Below are positions 1 through 7,514 of a DNA stretch of 15,285 nt, one piece after another. This DNA is from an uncultured Clostridia bacterium. GTDB lineage: Bacteria > Bacillota_A > Clostridia > TANB77 > CAG-508. The notes beneath the pieces are model-generated. The model was not told the origin of the DNA. It searched no databases and saw only the letters and a program-made list of their open reading frames with translations. The stretch is taken from the NCBI GenBank assembly GCA_947588915.1, contig CANPZA010000026.1, forward strand, positions 1 through 15,285, read 5' to 3'. The position numbers and the translations under genes were made by a program. Positions within the stretch are counted from its first letter, which is position 1; every line of letters starts with the position of its first letter.

Positions 1-128
1 ATTGTTACTAGGAGGAAACCCTTGTTATTACTACTTTTTAATTTTTCGTCATAAGAGAATATGGTTGTTATAACTAATGCTATTAATGTAATACCTTTTA
101 TTCCTCTTTTTTTCGTTTGTTCCTTCAT
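1..128 (-). CDS. N-terminal part of a type IV pilin-like membrane protein, running off the left edge
   Basis: The reading frame starts at ATG 126-128, behind a purine-rich AGAGGAG ribosome binding site, and stays open for 42 codons to the window edge. After a short basic leader with several lysines and one arginine comes KGITLIALVIT. This matches the prepilin-type N-terminus common in uncultured Clostridia, where cleavage follows the glycine and the hydrophobic stretch drives membrane insertion and assembly. The usual long hydrophobic run is cut short, because polar residues (SYDEKLKSSNN) appear after about 12 hydrophobic positions. It may therefore be a decayed pilin gene or a different small membrane protein. 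A good promoter lies upstream at 187-215. Function beyond the N-terminal motif is not known. Confidence 0.4.
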   Translation of the reverse strand, partial: MKEQTKKRGIKGITLIALVITTIFSYDEKLKSSNNKGFLLVT

Positions 129-186
129 TTATACTCCTCTCTTTCATTTTCTGATTATGTAATTTTTACTTTACTTGTTTACGTTT

Positions 187-215
187 ATTCTAACATAGAC
201 ATTTTTCTTTTTCAA
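187..215 (-). promoter_or_regulatory. Sigma-70-type promoter for the pilin-like gene
   Basis: Read on the minus strand, a -35 box TTGAAA (210-215) and a -10 box TAGAAT (187-192) are separated by exactly 17 bases. Transcription would start about 50 bases before the ATG at 128. Each box has one mismatch to consensus. Confidence 0.55.
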
Positions 216-295
216 TATATATTTAGAATGTAACATAATTGTAATATTTACTTTTAAATTATAAATTAAGTATAATTTTTATTGATGAATATACC

Positions 296-337
296 ATTAA
301 ATAGAAATTATTTTTTACAAAATAACTTCTATTTAAT
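296..337. repeat. Long imperfect inverted repeat (19-bp arms, 4-base loop)
   Basis: The arms at 296-314 and 319-337 pair with a single mismatch around a TTAC loop. Neither strand has a T-run after the stem, so it does not look like an intrinsic terminator. It sits in a gene-free stretch (216-469) between the pilin-like gene and a broken gene. It may be the fold-back of a small decayed mobile element. No other copy is seen in the window. Confidence 0.5.
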
Positions 338-469
338 AGGTGTTTCTATTTTTATCTAATTTAATATGATTTTCTACTTCGTTTCCATTTAAGATCACTT
401 TACTTATATTTTCTTCAAAAGTATTTTTTCCATTTAGATTTTGATAATAAATTAGTATATATATTATAA

Positions 470-778
470 AGAAATGAATTAACTGATAGAGGTTTAAAAC
501 ATCATGATAGTATGTACTTTCCATTTCACGAAAAATCTGAACTATTATTATTAAAATTTCCAAATACTGATTTACCCAACTACAAAATAGCAAATAAAAC
601 TTTCTTTTATGCTTATAGTTTGGATTTAGATAAAAACTATGAATTTGAATTAAAACAAAATAAGGCTATGGGATAATATAGAAGAACATATCAACAAAAA
701 TTTATACAAGTTAGAAAAGATATAAATAATAAAAAACTTGCCCAAGATTTTGAAAATTATAAAAAACATTTTAAATAA
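470..778 (+). pseudogene. Relic of a gene of unknown family, broken by frameshifts
   Basis: A protein-like frame opens after a TAA at 467-469 and reads about 67 residues (includes KTFFYAYSLDLDKNYEFELK) to a stop near 675. The coding character then continues in a second frame (LWDNIEEHINKNLYKLEK) and ends in a third (KKLAQDFENYKKHFK, stop 776-778). The three pieces read as one lysine- and asparagine-rich, mostly helical C-terminus hit by at least two indels. No start codon with a ribosome binding site is seen. A further small scrap (ATG 791, MKKGTLTENEV then a stop) follows. None of the breaks involves a CGG codon, unlike the three frameshifted genes further right. I do not recognise the family. 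Confidence 0.5.
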
Positions 779-885
779 AAAATCAACTTAATGAAAAAAG
801 GAACACTTACTGAAAATGAAGTTTAAGAGTGGATTTTGAGGAATAAATAACTCACATAATAAATCAAAAATTTACTCAAAAATCA

Positions 886-914
886 TTGCATAAAAAATTC
901 TTTTATGATAAAAT
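886..914 (+). promoter_or_regulatory. Extended -10 promoter of the two hypothetical genes
   Basis: TTGCAT (886-891) and TAAAAT (909-914) are spaced by 17 bases, with an upstream TGA giving an extended -10 (TGATAAAAT). Start of transcription near 921 leaves a leader of about 25 bases before the GGAGG at 933-937. The promoter overlaps the upstream in-frame ATG at 886, which rules that ATG out as the translation start. Confidence 0.6.
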
Positions 915-945
915 ATTGAAAATAAAAAATATGGAGGAAATACAT

Positions 946-1887
946 ATGAGTTGGTTTGCTGATTGGACTATCAAATATAATGGAAAAGATAATGATAAAT
1001 TTATTAAATTAGCTAAATTAATAATTCCAGACTATGAAAATAGATTTATAGAAAATGATGAAAAAAATCTAATAGATTGCATTAAAGATTTAGATTGGCG
1101 TTCGGCAGATATGGATATTTCTAAAATAATGGAATATCTTGGAGAAAATGACAGTTTAGAAGTAGTTATATACGGAGAAAGTGGTCCGTATATAACTGAT
1201 GAAGATGGAAAATATCAAGAATTAGAAAATGAGAAACAAACATATAGAAAGCAAAACGGAGAAATAATAATAGATAATGAACATCCAAATGTTGATAGAC
1301 TTTCGTATGATGAGTTAGGTCTTTATTATGATATAGAAGACTTAAATGCATATATTAAATTTATCACTAGAGAAATTGGACCAGATAATGAAATGATGCC
1401 AATTGTTCAATCTATTTTATCTGATGTATTATCTACATATGATGAATCAAATAAAGAGGCAATGGAATTAAGGAATAAATTTTCAAGTGTAGAAACTACA
1501 AAAAAGTATTTTGAAGAAATGTATGAAAAGCAAAGAATCATAAAAGAAAAACAAGAAAATGAACAACGAGGATTACCTCATTTTCTAACTATTCTTGCAC
1601 CTGATGTAATTTCATATTTTGGTGGTATAGATAATCTAAAAAAATTAATAGATCTATTCGGCGAAGAACCTTCAAGAGCTTTATTAAGTTATATGGCACC
1701 TTATACTATAGAAAAACGATTAAAAGATAGAGTTATAGAACCAGCTGAATTAATTAGTATACTCACTGCAACGAAAAGTCCTTTGGAAAAAAGAGAAGAT
1801 GAACTATCAAAATTAGAAAAGGATGAGAAAACTATAACAAAAGAAATCGAACAACTAGAACAACTAATTGATGGACAACAAAGATAA
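946..1887 (+). CDS. Hypothetical protein, 313 residues, acidic, with C-terminal coiled coil
   Basis: I do not recognise the family. The start at 946 is chosen because GGAGG lies at 933-937 with 8-base spacing, and because an extended -10 promoter sits over the longer in-frame ATG at 886. The protein begins MSWFADWTIKYNG, has no signal peptide or membrane segment, and is rich in Asp, Glu, Lys and Ile. The middle (about residues 70-160) looks like a mixed alpha/beta domain. Residues about 175-215 are helical and charged. Residues about 220-275 form a more hydrophobic helical block. The last 40 residues (SPLEKREDELSKLEKDEK onward) are heptad-like and probably a coiled coil. The next gene follows 37 bases downstream behind its own GGAGG, so the two are very likely co-transcribed. 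A cytoplasmic scaffold or partner-binding role is possible but unproven. Confidence 0.7.
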   Translation: MSWFADWTIKYNGKDNDKFIKLAKLIIPDYENRFIENDEKNLIDCIKDLDWRSADMDISKIMEYLGENDSLEVVIYGESGPYITDEDGKYQELENEKQTYRKQNGEIIIDNEHPNVDRLSYDELGLYYDIEDLNAYIKFITREIGPDNEMMPIVQSILSDVLSTYDESNKEAMELRNKFSSVETTKKYFEEMYEKQRIIKEKQENEQRGLPHFLTILAPDVISYFGGIDNLKKLIDLFGEEPSRALLSYMAPYTIEKRLKDRVIEPAELISILTATKSPLEKREDELSKLEKDEKTITKEIEQLEQLIDGQQR

Positions 1888-1924
1888 TCTGAAATTGAAG
1901 TATATGAATAATGGAGGAAGATAT

Positions 1925-2311
1925 ATGAACAATAATACACAAGAAAAAGGTTTAATAGCATTAGATGAAAAAGGTATAATTTATAAAATAAAACTATTTT
2001 TTAAAAATTTATTTAATAAGAAAATGCCTCTAGATAATGATTCAAATACATATAATAATGATACTGAGACTATAAAAAATAATGAAATTGAATTTAAAAA
2101 GTATATTTCGAAAATAGAAGATGCTGAAACTATGCTTTTAAAATTACAAAAAAAATACCGTAGTGGGCAAATAAAAGAAGAAGATTTATCTTCTGAACAA
2201 ATAGATAGCTTATGTAAATTATATGATAGTCAAATAGAAAAACTTAGGAAATCTAATGAATTAAGAAAGCAAAAAATATTAAAATATAAAGAAAAATTTA
2301 ACATTAATTAG
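1925..2311 (+). CDS. Hypothetical protein, 128 residues, helical and charged
   Basis: The family is not recognised with certainty. The start at 1925 follows GGAGG at 1913-1917. Earlier in-frame ATGs (1868, 1904) overlap or crowd the preceding gene and lack a good ribosome binding site. An N-terminal basic and hydrophobic patch (IIYKIKLFFKNLFNKK, residues about 19-34) could be an amphipathic membrane-binding helix. A low-complexity Asn/Asp/Thr linker follows. The C-terminal half, LLKLQKKYRSGQIKEEDLS then a helix ending in KSNELRKQKILKYKEK, resembles a short helical module that I believe recurs in hypothetical proteins of uncultured Clostridia. The gene ends just before a perfect hairpin. It is cotranscribed with the 313-residue protein, so a joint function is likely. 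Confidence 0.7.
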   Translation: MNNNTQEKGLIALDEKGIIYKIKLFFKNLFNKKMPLDNDSNTYNNDTETIKNNEIEFKKYISKIEDAETMLLKLQKKYRSGQIKEEDLSSEQIDSLCKLYDSQIEKLRKSNELRKQKILKYKEKFNIN

Positions 2312-2316
2312 TTTTA

Positions 2317-2344
2317 GGGAATTATAGTTTAAACTATAATTCCC
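2317..2344 (+). terminator. Perfect 28-base palindrome ending the two-gene unit
   Basis: GGGAATTATAGTTT (2317-2330) is followed directly by its exact reverse complement (2331-2344), then CTTTATTATA. It begins 5 bases after the stop codon at 2309-2311. The T-run is weak, but the position and perfect stem support a terminator. Confidence 0.65.
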
Positions 2345-2385
2345 CTTTATTATATATACTTCTGGCTAAGTAGGGAGATATTTAT

Positions 2386-2880
2386 TTAATCTTTTTCTTC
2401 GTGTTTATATCTTTGTTCTAATTGTATTTTTGTATTTCCTATGCTAGATAAAAATTTCTCTTCTAATAACTCTTTAGGGACATAATTTGTAAGATATTGT
2501 GCTACATGTATTCCACTATTACTTAATTCCAATAGTTCTGTCATCATATCACTTTTAGTTGCACATAATATTATTGCTACTGGTGATTTTTCACCTTCTG
2601 CACTTTCATATGTATCAATCCATTTTAAATATAATTCTACTTGACCTTTATACTCTGGTTTAAATTCATCTAATTTTAATTCTATAACAACTACTCTTCT
2701 TAACTTTCTATGATAAAATAATAATCTCTTTTATCTATTGTTATTATTTTTTGTCTATCTAAAAAAGCAAAATCGTTCCCCATTTCTAATATGTTTACTT
2801 TACTTCTTAACATGTTTATACACATTTACTTATATTCTTGCAAAACTTTTTTTAATTTACTCATATTTTCTATTTAATAT
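2386..2880 (-). pseudogene. Broken DUF1016/YhcG-type PDDEXK nuclease gene (C-terminal part only)
   Basis: The minus strand carries the hallmark C-terminal segment of the DUF1016 (YhcG) nuclease family: LEMGNDFAFLDRQKIITID in one frame, then FYHRKLRRVVVIELKL, FKPEYKGQVELYLKWID and SPVAIILCATKS in another, ending HEEKD and stop at 2386-2388. Family members normally read DYY-IDLL-FYHRKL at the junction. Here DYY is followed almost directly by FYHRKL in a different frame, consistent with a deletion of about 13 bases. Upstream there are in-frame stops and only a short scrap (MSKLKKVLQEYK, stop) in place of the N-terminal domain. The piece is about 145 residues against roughly 300-350 for intact family members. 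Intact relatives associate with restriction and defence loci, so this is an accessory relic. Confidence 0.75.
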
Positions 2881-2899
2881 TTAAAATTATATACATAAT

Positions 2900-2923
2900 A
2901 AAAAGACACTAATGTGCCTTTTT
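2900..2923 (-). terminator. Terminator of the nrdD-nrdG operon
   Basis: On the minus strand AAAAAGGCAC, loop ATTA, GTGTCTTTTT form a 10-bp stem with one G-U pair and a T-run. It overlaps the nrdG stop codon at 2922-2924. Confidence 0.75.
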
Positions 2924-3413
2924 ATTCAGTTATTATGACCTTTCCTTCTTTTAAGCTTTGTTTTACATCTATTACTCTTTGATTTGATGAACCTTTCCAT
3001 TTTAACTTTGGATTGTGTAAATCATCTTTATATTGTCCATCTACTAAAACATCTATATAGTTTAGTACTTCTTTATCTTTCAAATCTTCATCAAATGAAA
3101 AACCTGTCCATGCCCATACTGTTTTATTAGGATATTTTTCTTTAAAAGCTTTTGCAAGTTTTGTTGTTCCTTCTATGTTCTTAGGATGCATTGGTTCTCC
3201 ACCTAAAATGGATAATCCTTTTATTGTTTCATCTTTAGATAGATTTAATACTTTATCTATTGTCTCATCTGTAAACTCTTCTCCAGCATTAAAATCATGT
3301 GTTTCTGGATTAAAACAATTTTTACAATTAAATGCACATCCTTGCATAAATATAGATACTCTTATTCCTGGTCCATCTGCGATATCCATTTTTCTAATTT
3401 TATTATATCTCAT
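2922..3413 (-). CDS. nrdG: Anaerobic ribonucleoside-triphosphate reductase activating protein (radical SAM)
   Basis: This 163-residue protein is the activase that uses S-adenosylmethionine and a [4Fe-4S] cluster to install the glycyl radical on NrdD. The cluster motif CxxxCxxC is seen as C26, C30 and C33 (GCAFNCKNC). LSILGGEPMHPKN is the glycine-rich SAM-binding motif of the family, and the C-terminal segment SSNQRVIDVKQSL is typical. Length matches the family (about 155-175). It starts 14 bases after the nrdD stop with an AGAGGTGAT ribosome binding site, so it is translationally linked to nrdD in the usual order. The stretch LVDGQYKDD uses GTA GAT GGA CAA with no extra base. This is an internal reference for the second nrdG copy at 9176-9698, which has an extra C at the same place. 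Confidence 0.95.
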   Translation of the reverse strand: MRYNKIRKMDIADGPGIRVSIFMQGCAFNCKNCFNPETHDFNAGEEFTDETIDKVLNLSKDETIKGLSILGGEPMHPKNIEGTTKLAKAFKEKYPNKTVWAWTGFSFDEDLKDKEVLNYIDVLVDGQYKDDLHNPKLKWKGSSNQRVIDVKQSLKEGKVIITE

Positions 3414-3427
3414 TTTATCACCTCTGC

Positions 3428-5588
3428 TTATGATGCATCTTTATTGTCTATATGTAATACTCTTTCTTTAATTTCCTGTGTTCGTCCTTTGTTCCAAAAA
3501 TTACTTCCTATATATCCGCATGTTCTTCTTGCTACATTTAATGTTGAATGATCTCTATTTCCACAATTTGGGCAATACCACTCTAAGTCATCATCTATTA
3601 ATATTTCACCATCATATCCACATTTTTGACAATAGTCTGATTTTGTGTTTAATTCTGCATACATAATATTATCATAAATAAATTTGATAACCTCTATTAC
3701 TGCTTCTATATTATTTTGTAAATTAGGTGTTTCTACATAAGATATAGCTCCACCTGGGCTCAATTTTTGGAATTCACTTTCTAATTTTAATTTAGAAAAT
3801 GCATCAATTTCTTCAAATACTGGTACATGATAAGAATTTGTTATATAGTCTCTGTCTGTTATTCCTTCAATTATTCCAAATCTTTCTTTTAAACATTTTG
3901 CAAACTTATATGTTGTTGATTCTATTGGTGTTCCATAAACACTATAGTCTATATTTTCTTTTTCTTTCCATTCTTTACATTTATCATTTAGCTTTTGCAT
4001 TACTTGTAAACCAAATTCTTTTCCTTTTCCATTATCTGTATGGCTATGTCCTGTCATATATTTTACACATTCATAAAGACCTGCATATCCAAGTGAAATA
4101 GTTGAATATCCATTATGCAATAATTCATGTATACTTTCTCCTTTTTTTAGTCTAGCAAGTGCTCCATGTTGCCAAAGTATTGGTGCTACATCGCTTACTG
4201 CTTTACTCAATCTTTCATGTCTTGCTTGTAAAGCTTTATGACATAATTCCAATCTCTTTTCAAATATATCCCAGAAGGTTTCTACATCTTTTCCAGAAGA
4301 TAGTGCAACATCAACTAAATTTATTGTAACTACACCTTGATTAAATCTTCCATAATATTTAGGTTTATTGGTTTTAGGGTCTACATATGGTGTTAGGAAT
4401 GAACGACATCCCATGCAAGGGTAACAATTTCCATTTCCGTTTTTATCTATTTTATATTCTAACATTTTCTTTTCTGATATATAATCTGGTACCATTCTCT
4501 TTGCTGTACATTTAGCAGCAAGTTCTGTTAAATACCAATATTTACTATTCTTGTGTATATTATCTTCTTCTAGTATATAAAGTAATTTTGGAAAAGCTGG
4601 TGTAATACATACACCCTTTTCATTTTTAAATCCATATATTCTTTGATTTAAAAATTCTTCTATTATCATTGCTAATTCTTCTTTATATTCTTCAGTTTCT
4701 CCTAAATACATACATACAGATAAAAATGGTGCTTGTCCATTTGTATTTGTCATTGAATTAACTTGATAATTAAATGTTTGAACTCCATCTCCAACTTCTT
4801 TTTTAGTATCTTGTTTAGCAAATTTTTTAGAAGTTTTTTCATCTAGTCCTCTTTCTATGTATTTTTTATAATATTTATTATAACTATCTCTTACAAAAGG
4901 GGCTAGATGGCTTAAAGTTACAGTTGCTCCACCATAACTAGATGATGTAACAGCTAATATTATTTGTGTTGCTATTGTTGCAGCAGTAATAAATCTATGA
5001 GGTTTTTCTATCATTACTCCGATTAATAACTGTACCATTTTGTAACATATCTTCTAAGTTAATTAATTCACAATTATGAAGTGCATTTTGTGCAAAATAA
5101 TCTGCATCATGGAAATGTATAACTCCTGCATCATGTGCCTCAACAATGTCTTTTGGTAATAGAAACCTTCTTGTTATATCTGTACTTGTTATTCCTGCTA
5201 AATAATCTCTTTGAGTTGTAACTACTTTAGCATTTTTATTAGAATTTTCATTATTCCAATAATCATTTTCGCCTTCAATTAGTTCTTTTATAGATTGATC
5301 TGTTGTATTTGCTTTTCTAACTAATTCTCTTGTATAACGATATGTAATATATTTTTTAGCTAAAGCATATTTTTCAAATTCCATTAATTTACGTTCTATT
5401 ATATCTTGAATATCTTCAACTAATATTCTTGATTTATTAAGTTCCTCTATATATTTTATTATTTCTTCTATTTTTTCTTTAGAAACTCTTTCTTTTTGTG
5501 TTACCTCTTTATTTGCTTTTTGAATTGCTACTCTTATTTTTTCTGGATTATAATCTACTATTGATCCATCTCTTTTTATAATTTTCAT
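3428..5588 (-). CDS. nrdD: Class III anaerobic ribonucleoside-triphosphate reductase, read through a +1 frameshift at CGGA
   Basis: The enzyme reduces ribonucleoside triphosphates to deoxyribonucleotides under anoxia using a glycyl radical. Frame one starts at ATG 5586-5588 behind GAGGGGG and encodes an ATP-cone (about residues 1-90) and the beginning of the catalytic barrel through NGTVIN (residue 189). The zero frame then reads CGG and stops eight codons later. Skipping one C (5021) continues GVMIEKPHRF without interruption to 3428, giving 719 residues, the normal family length. The second part holds CMGCRSF, two zinc-binding Cys pairs near the C-terminus (CQKC and CPNC), and the glycyl radical motif RTCGY at about 687-691. 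No other disruption exists in 2.1 kb, and it is followed by an intact nrdG. I favour a functional gene with recoding over a pseudogene; a sequencing error is possible but would have to recur three times in this window. Confidence 0.88.
5018..5021 (-). other. +1 frameshift site CGGA in nrdD
   Basis: On the minus strand the context is ATT AAT C GGA GTA ATG. The zero frame reads CGG (5019-5021) as codon 190. The homologous protein needs glycine GGA (5018-5020), so the single C at 5021 must be skipped. Confidence 0.75.
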
Positions 5589-5654
5589 TTGCTTTTTGCT
5601 CCCCCTCTTTTTTAAATTTTGTATTTGTATTTTATCACAAAAATTTTTGCGTAC

Positions 5655-5670
5655 TGTTGCATTTGCAACA
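5655..5670. promoter_or_regulatory. Perfect palindromic operator candidate in the nrdD promoter
   Basis: TGTTGCATTTGCAACA has 7-base arms that are exact reverse complements around TT. It begins directly downstream of the nrdD -10 box, over the expected transcription start, where a bound repressor would block the promoter. It does not match the NrdR box or Rex consensus as I know them, so the regulator is unknown. Confidence 0.5.
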
Positions 5671-5671
5671 T

Positions 5672-5700
5672 TTTATAGTTGTTCTTAATTTTTCATTGAA
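5672..5700 (-). promoter_or_regulatory. Promoter of the nrdD-nrdG operon
   Basis: On the minus strand a -10 box TATAAA (5672-5677) lies 17 bases from a weak -35 TTCAAT (5695-5700). The leader to the nrdD start is about 80 bases. The weak -35 fits a regulated promoter. Confidence 0.5.
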
Positions 5701-5756
5701 ATAGATAGGCTTTGTTGTTTTATTACATTTTTGTTACAATTTCTTTACTTATAGAA

Positions 5757-5791
5757 AAAAACTCTAAGCTTTACATTTGCTAAGAGTTTTT
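5757..5791 (-). terminator. Terminator of the Spo0E-like gene
   Basis: Arms 5757-5769 and 5779-5791 form a 13-bp stem with one mismatch around a 9-base loop. On the minus strand the stem runs into a string of T. It lies about 40 bases after the stop codon at 5831-5833 and just upstream of the nrdD promoter, so it insulates the two units. Confidence 0.7.
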
Positions 5792-5830
5792 ATTTTTTTT
5801 CATTAGTATAATTTTGTGGCTTATTACTTT

Positions 5831-6001
5831 TTATGTAATTACCATCTTTAGTTTTTTTTTATTATTTTTTAAATCTTTATAGTATTTTGCAATTAATTGG
5901 TCTAATTCAACACTTAATTTATATGTTACATCGTAGTCATTTCCTTCTTCAATACTTTTATTTAATTTATCTCTTAATTTACAAATTTCATCATTAATCA
6001 T
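5831..6001 (-). CDS. Small Spo0E-like aspartyl-phosphate phosphatase, 56 residues
   Basis: The gene is easily missed because of its size. ATG 5999-6001 has a GGAG ribosome binding site about 9 bases upstream and a plausible promoter at 6044-6072. The protein reads MINDEICKLRDKLNKSIEEG, then YKLSVELDQLIAKYYKDL. The family is a two-helix hairpin with the signature S-x-E-L-D, here SVELD. Spo0E-like phosphatases remove phosphate from the sporulation regulator Spo0A, delaying entry into sporulation. Length (50-85 is usual) and spacing between the first helix and SVELD fit. The tail is lysine- and asparagine-rich. The gene stands alone between its own promoter and terminator. The assignment rests on the short motif, so it is moderately sure. 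Confidence 0.72.
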   Translation of the reverse strand: MINDEICKLRDKLNKSIEEGNDYDVTYKLSVELDQLIAKYYKDLKNNKKKLKMVIT

Positions 6002-6043
6002 ATATTTTATCTCCTTTTTATTTTTTATCCTTGGTATAATTAT

Positions 6044-6072
6044 AAATTATCACATTATTTTTTTAAAGTCAA
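6044..6072 (-). promoter_or_regulatory. Promoter of the Spo0E-like gene
   Basis: TTGACT (6067-6072) is followed after 17 bases by TAATTT (6044-6049), preceded by TGA as an extended -10. The -10 hexamer itself is poor, so confidence is moderate. Confidence 0.42.
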
Positions 6073-6141
6073 GTATTTTCAAGGTTTTTTGCCAACTTTC
6101 GTATGACTATTTATGACATTTTTCGGCATACTATAACAGCA

Positions 6142-6182
6142 AAAAACAGTACTTTTTATTTTTAATAATAAATACTGTTTTT
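6142..6182 (-). terminator. Terminator of the M16 peptidase operon
   Basis: AAAAACAGTA and TACTGTTTTT (10-bp arms at 6173-6182 and 6142-6151) flank an AT-rich interior that can extend the stem. The T-run follows on the minus strand, 26 bases beyond the stop codon at 6209. Confidence 0.7.
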
Positions 6183-6208
6183 ATTACATTTTTTTCTTTT
6201 ATGTTTTT

Positions 6209-7496
6209 TTAATTTTTTATAATAGAAATAACCATTTTTTCTTCTTTAAAGACATCTTTTAATATTTGTTCCAAATATTTGACAGTAACTCCTTCTATTT
6301 CTTCTAAATAGTCAAAACTATTTATCCCTTTAAAACTATCTGCTAAGAACATTCTTGCAATATCTTGAGCATCATTATATTCTTTTACATATCCACCATA
6401 TATCATTTTTTTAATTCTTTCAAAATCTTCAATATTGATTCCTTCTTTTTTTAATTTATTTACTTCATTTTTAAAACTTTCATACACTTTTTCTGCATTA
6501 TTTGATTGTCCTGTAATTAGAACATGTGCAAATATATTTGTAAATTCATATTCTAAACTTGGTTGAGCATAAATTATCCCTTCATTATAAAGCCTTTTAT
6601 ATAAATTTGAACTTCTTCCAAATAATAAATTTAATAAAATCTCCATTGCTATATGTTTTTTTACAATTTCATTTTTATTATCTGCCACATTGCAATCCTT
6701 TGTATCTTTAATTCCTATTGCATATAAAGGGGTACTTACTTCTAATTGTTGTTCTATTCTTTCTTGTACGATTTCTTCTGGTTCATCTGGATATACTCTT
6801 TTTATTTCACCACTAGATTTTGTATCTATTAATCTTTTTTTAACTTCTTCTATAATTGCTTCTGGCTTAAAATCACCACATAATACCATTGTCATATTAG
6901 ATGGGTTATAAAATGTATTATAGCATCTATAAAGTATTTCTTTGTCTATTTTACTTATTGTTTCTATTGTTCCTACAATATCTATTTTTACAGGGTTATT
7001 ATGATACATTGCTTTCATTGCATTCAAATATACTTTCCATTCAGGATAATCATCATACATCATTATTTCCTGTCCGAATTATCCCTTTTTCTTTTTCTAC
7101 ATTTTCATCTGTGAAAAATGGATGTTGAACATAATCCATTAGTTCATCCATTGCTTCATAAAAATTATCTGTACATTCAAATAGATATGCTGTATGATCA
7201 TTTGTTGTATATGCATTAGCCTCTACACCAAGTGCTGTTAATACATCTAAACTGTTAGTTCCATTTTCTTGTTCAAATAATTTATGTTCTAAAAAGTGTG
7301 CTACTCCATTAGGAACATTAGTAACTTCATCCTCACCTGGTACTATGAAACTACTTTCATTTGAACCATAATGAGTTCCCCATATCATGTACTTTTTTTG
7401 TATTCCTTTTTTTGGAATAATCATTACTGTTAGACCATTTTCTAATTTTTCTATATATACTTTTTCTTTCACTTTTAAATTTTCAATAATCTGCAC
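6209..7496 (-). CDS. ymfH: M16-family zinc peptidase (YmfH type), read through a +1 frameshift at CGGA
   Basis: The gene starts with GTG (7494-7496) behind GGAGGA and encodes the catalytic member of a paired M16 peptidase. The inverted zinc motif HxxEH is H67-F-L-E70-H71. The zero frame ends at residue 147 after KGII-RTGNNDV. Skipping one C (7076) gives KGII-GQEIMMYDDYPEW and runs on to 6209, for 428 residues, the normal length for YmfH-like proteins. The third zinc ligand expected in the family is the glutamate of GQE (E143), which lies only two codons past the shift. Without frameshifting the product would lack both this ligand and two thirds of the protein. The partner gene is 18 bases upstream. 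The substrate is unknown; relatives process peptides (for example AlbE/AlbF in subtilosin maturation). Confidence 0.85.
7073..7076 (-). other. +1 frameshift site CGGA in the ymfH-type gene
   Basis: On the minus strand the context is GGG ATA ATT C GGA CAG GAA. CGG (7074-7076) is codon 141 in the zero frame. The family-conserved glycine (IIGQE) needs GGA at 7073-7075, with the C at 7076 skipped. Confidence 0.75.
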
Positions 7497-7514
7497 TATT
7501 TTTATCCTCCTCTA

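Noticed and set aside
333..593. Minus-strand 86-residue open frame
   Set aside because: It overlaps the plus-strand relic with better protein character, has no convincing ribosome binding site and has a low-complexity hydrophobic composition.
886..945. Longer start (ATG at 886) for the 313-residue protein
   Set aside because: An extended -10 promoter covers 886-914 and there is no ribosome binding site before 886; GGAGG at 933-937 points to ATG 946.
3428..5038. A separate gene starting at ATG 5036-5038 (C-terminal nrdD piece)
   Set aside because: No ribosome binding site, an N-terminus in the middle of the catalytic domain, and residues before GVMIEKP that are out-of-frame translation of the upstream nrdD part. 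It is the continuation of nrdD after the shift.
6209..7063. A separate gene starting at ATG 7061-7063 (C-terminal ymfH piece)
   Set aside because: The homology to M16 continues upstream of this ATG through GQEI in the same frame, up to the CGGA site; it is one gene with the zero-frame N-terminal part.
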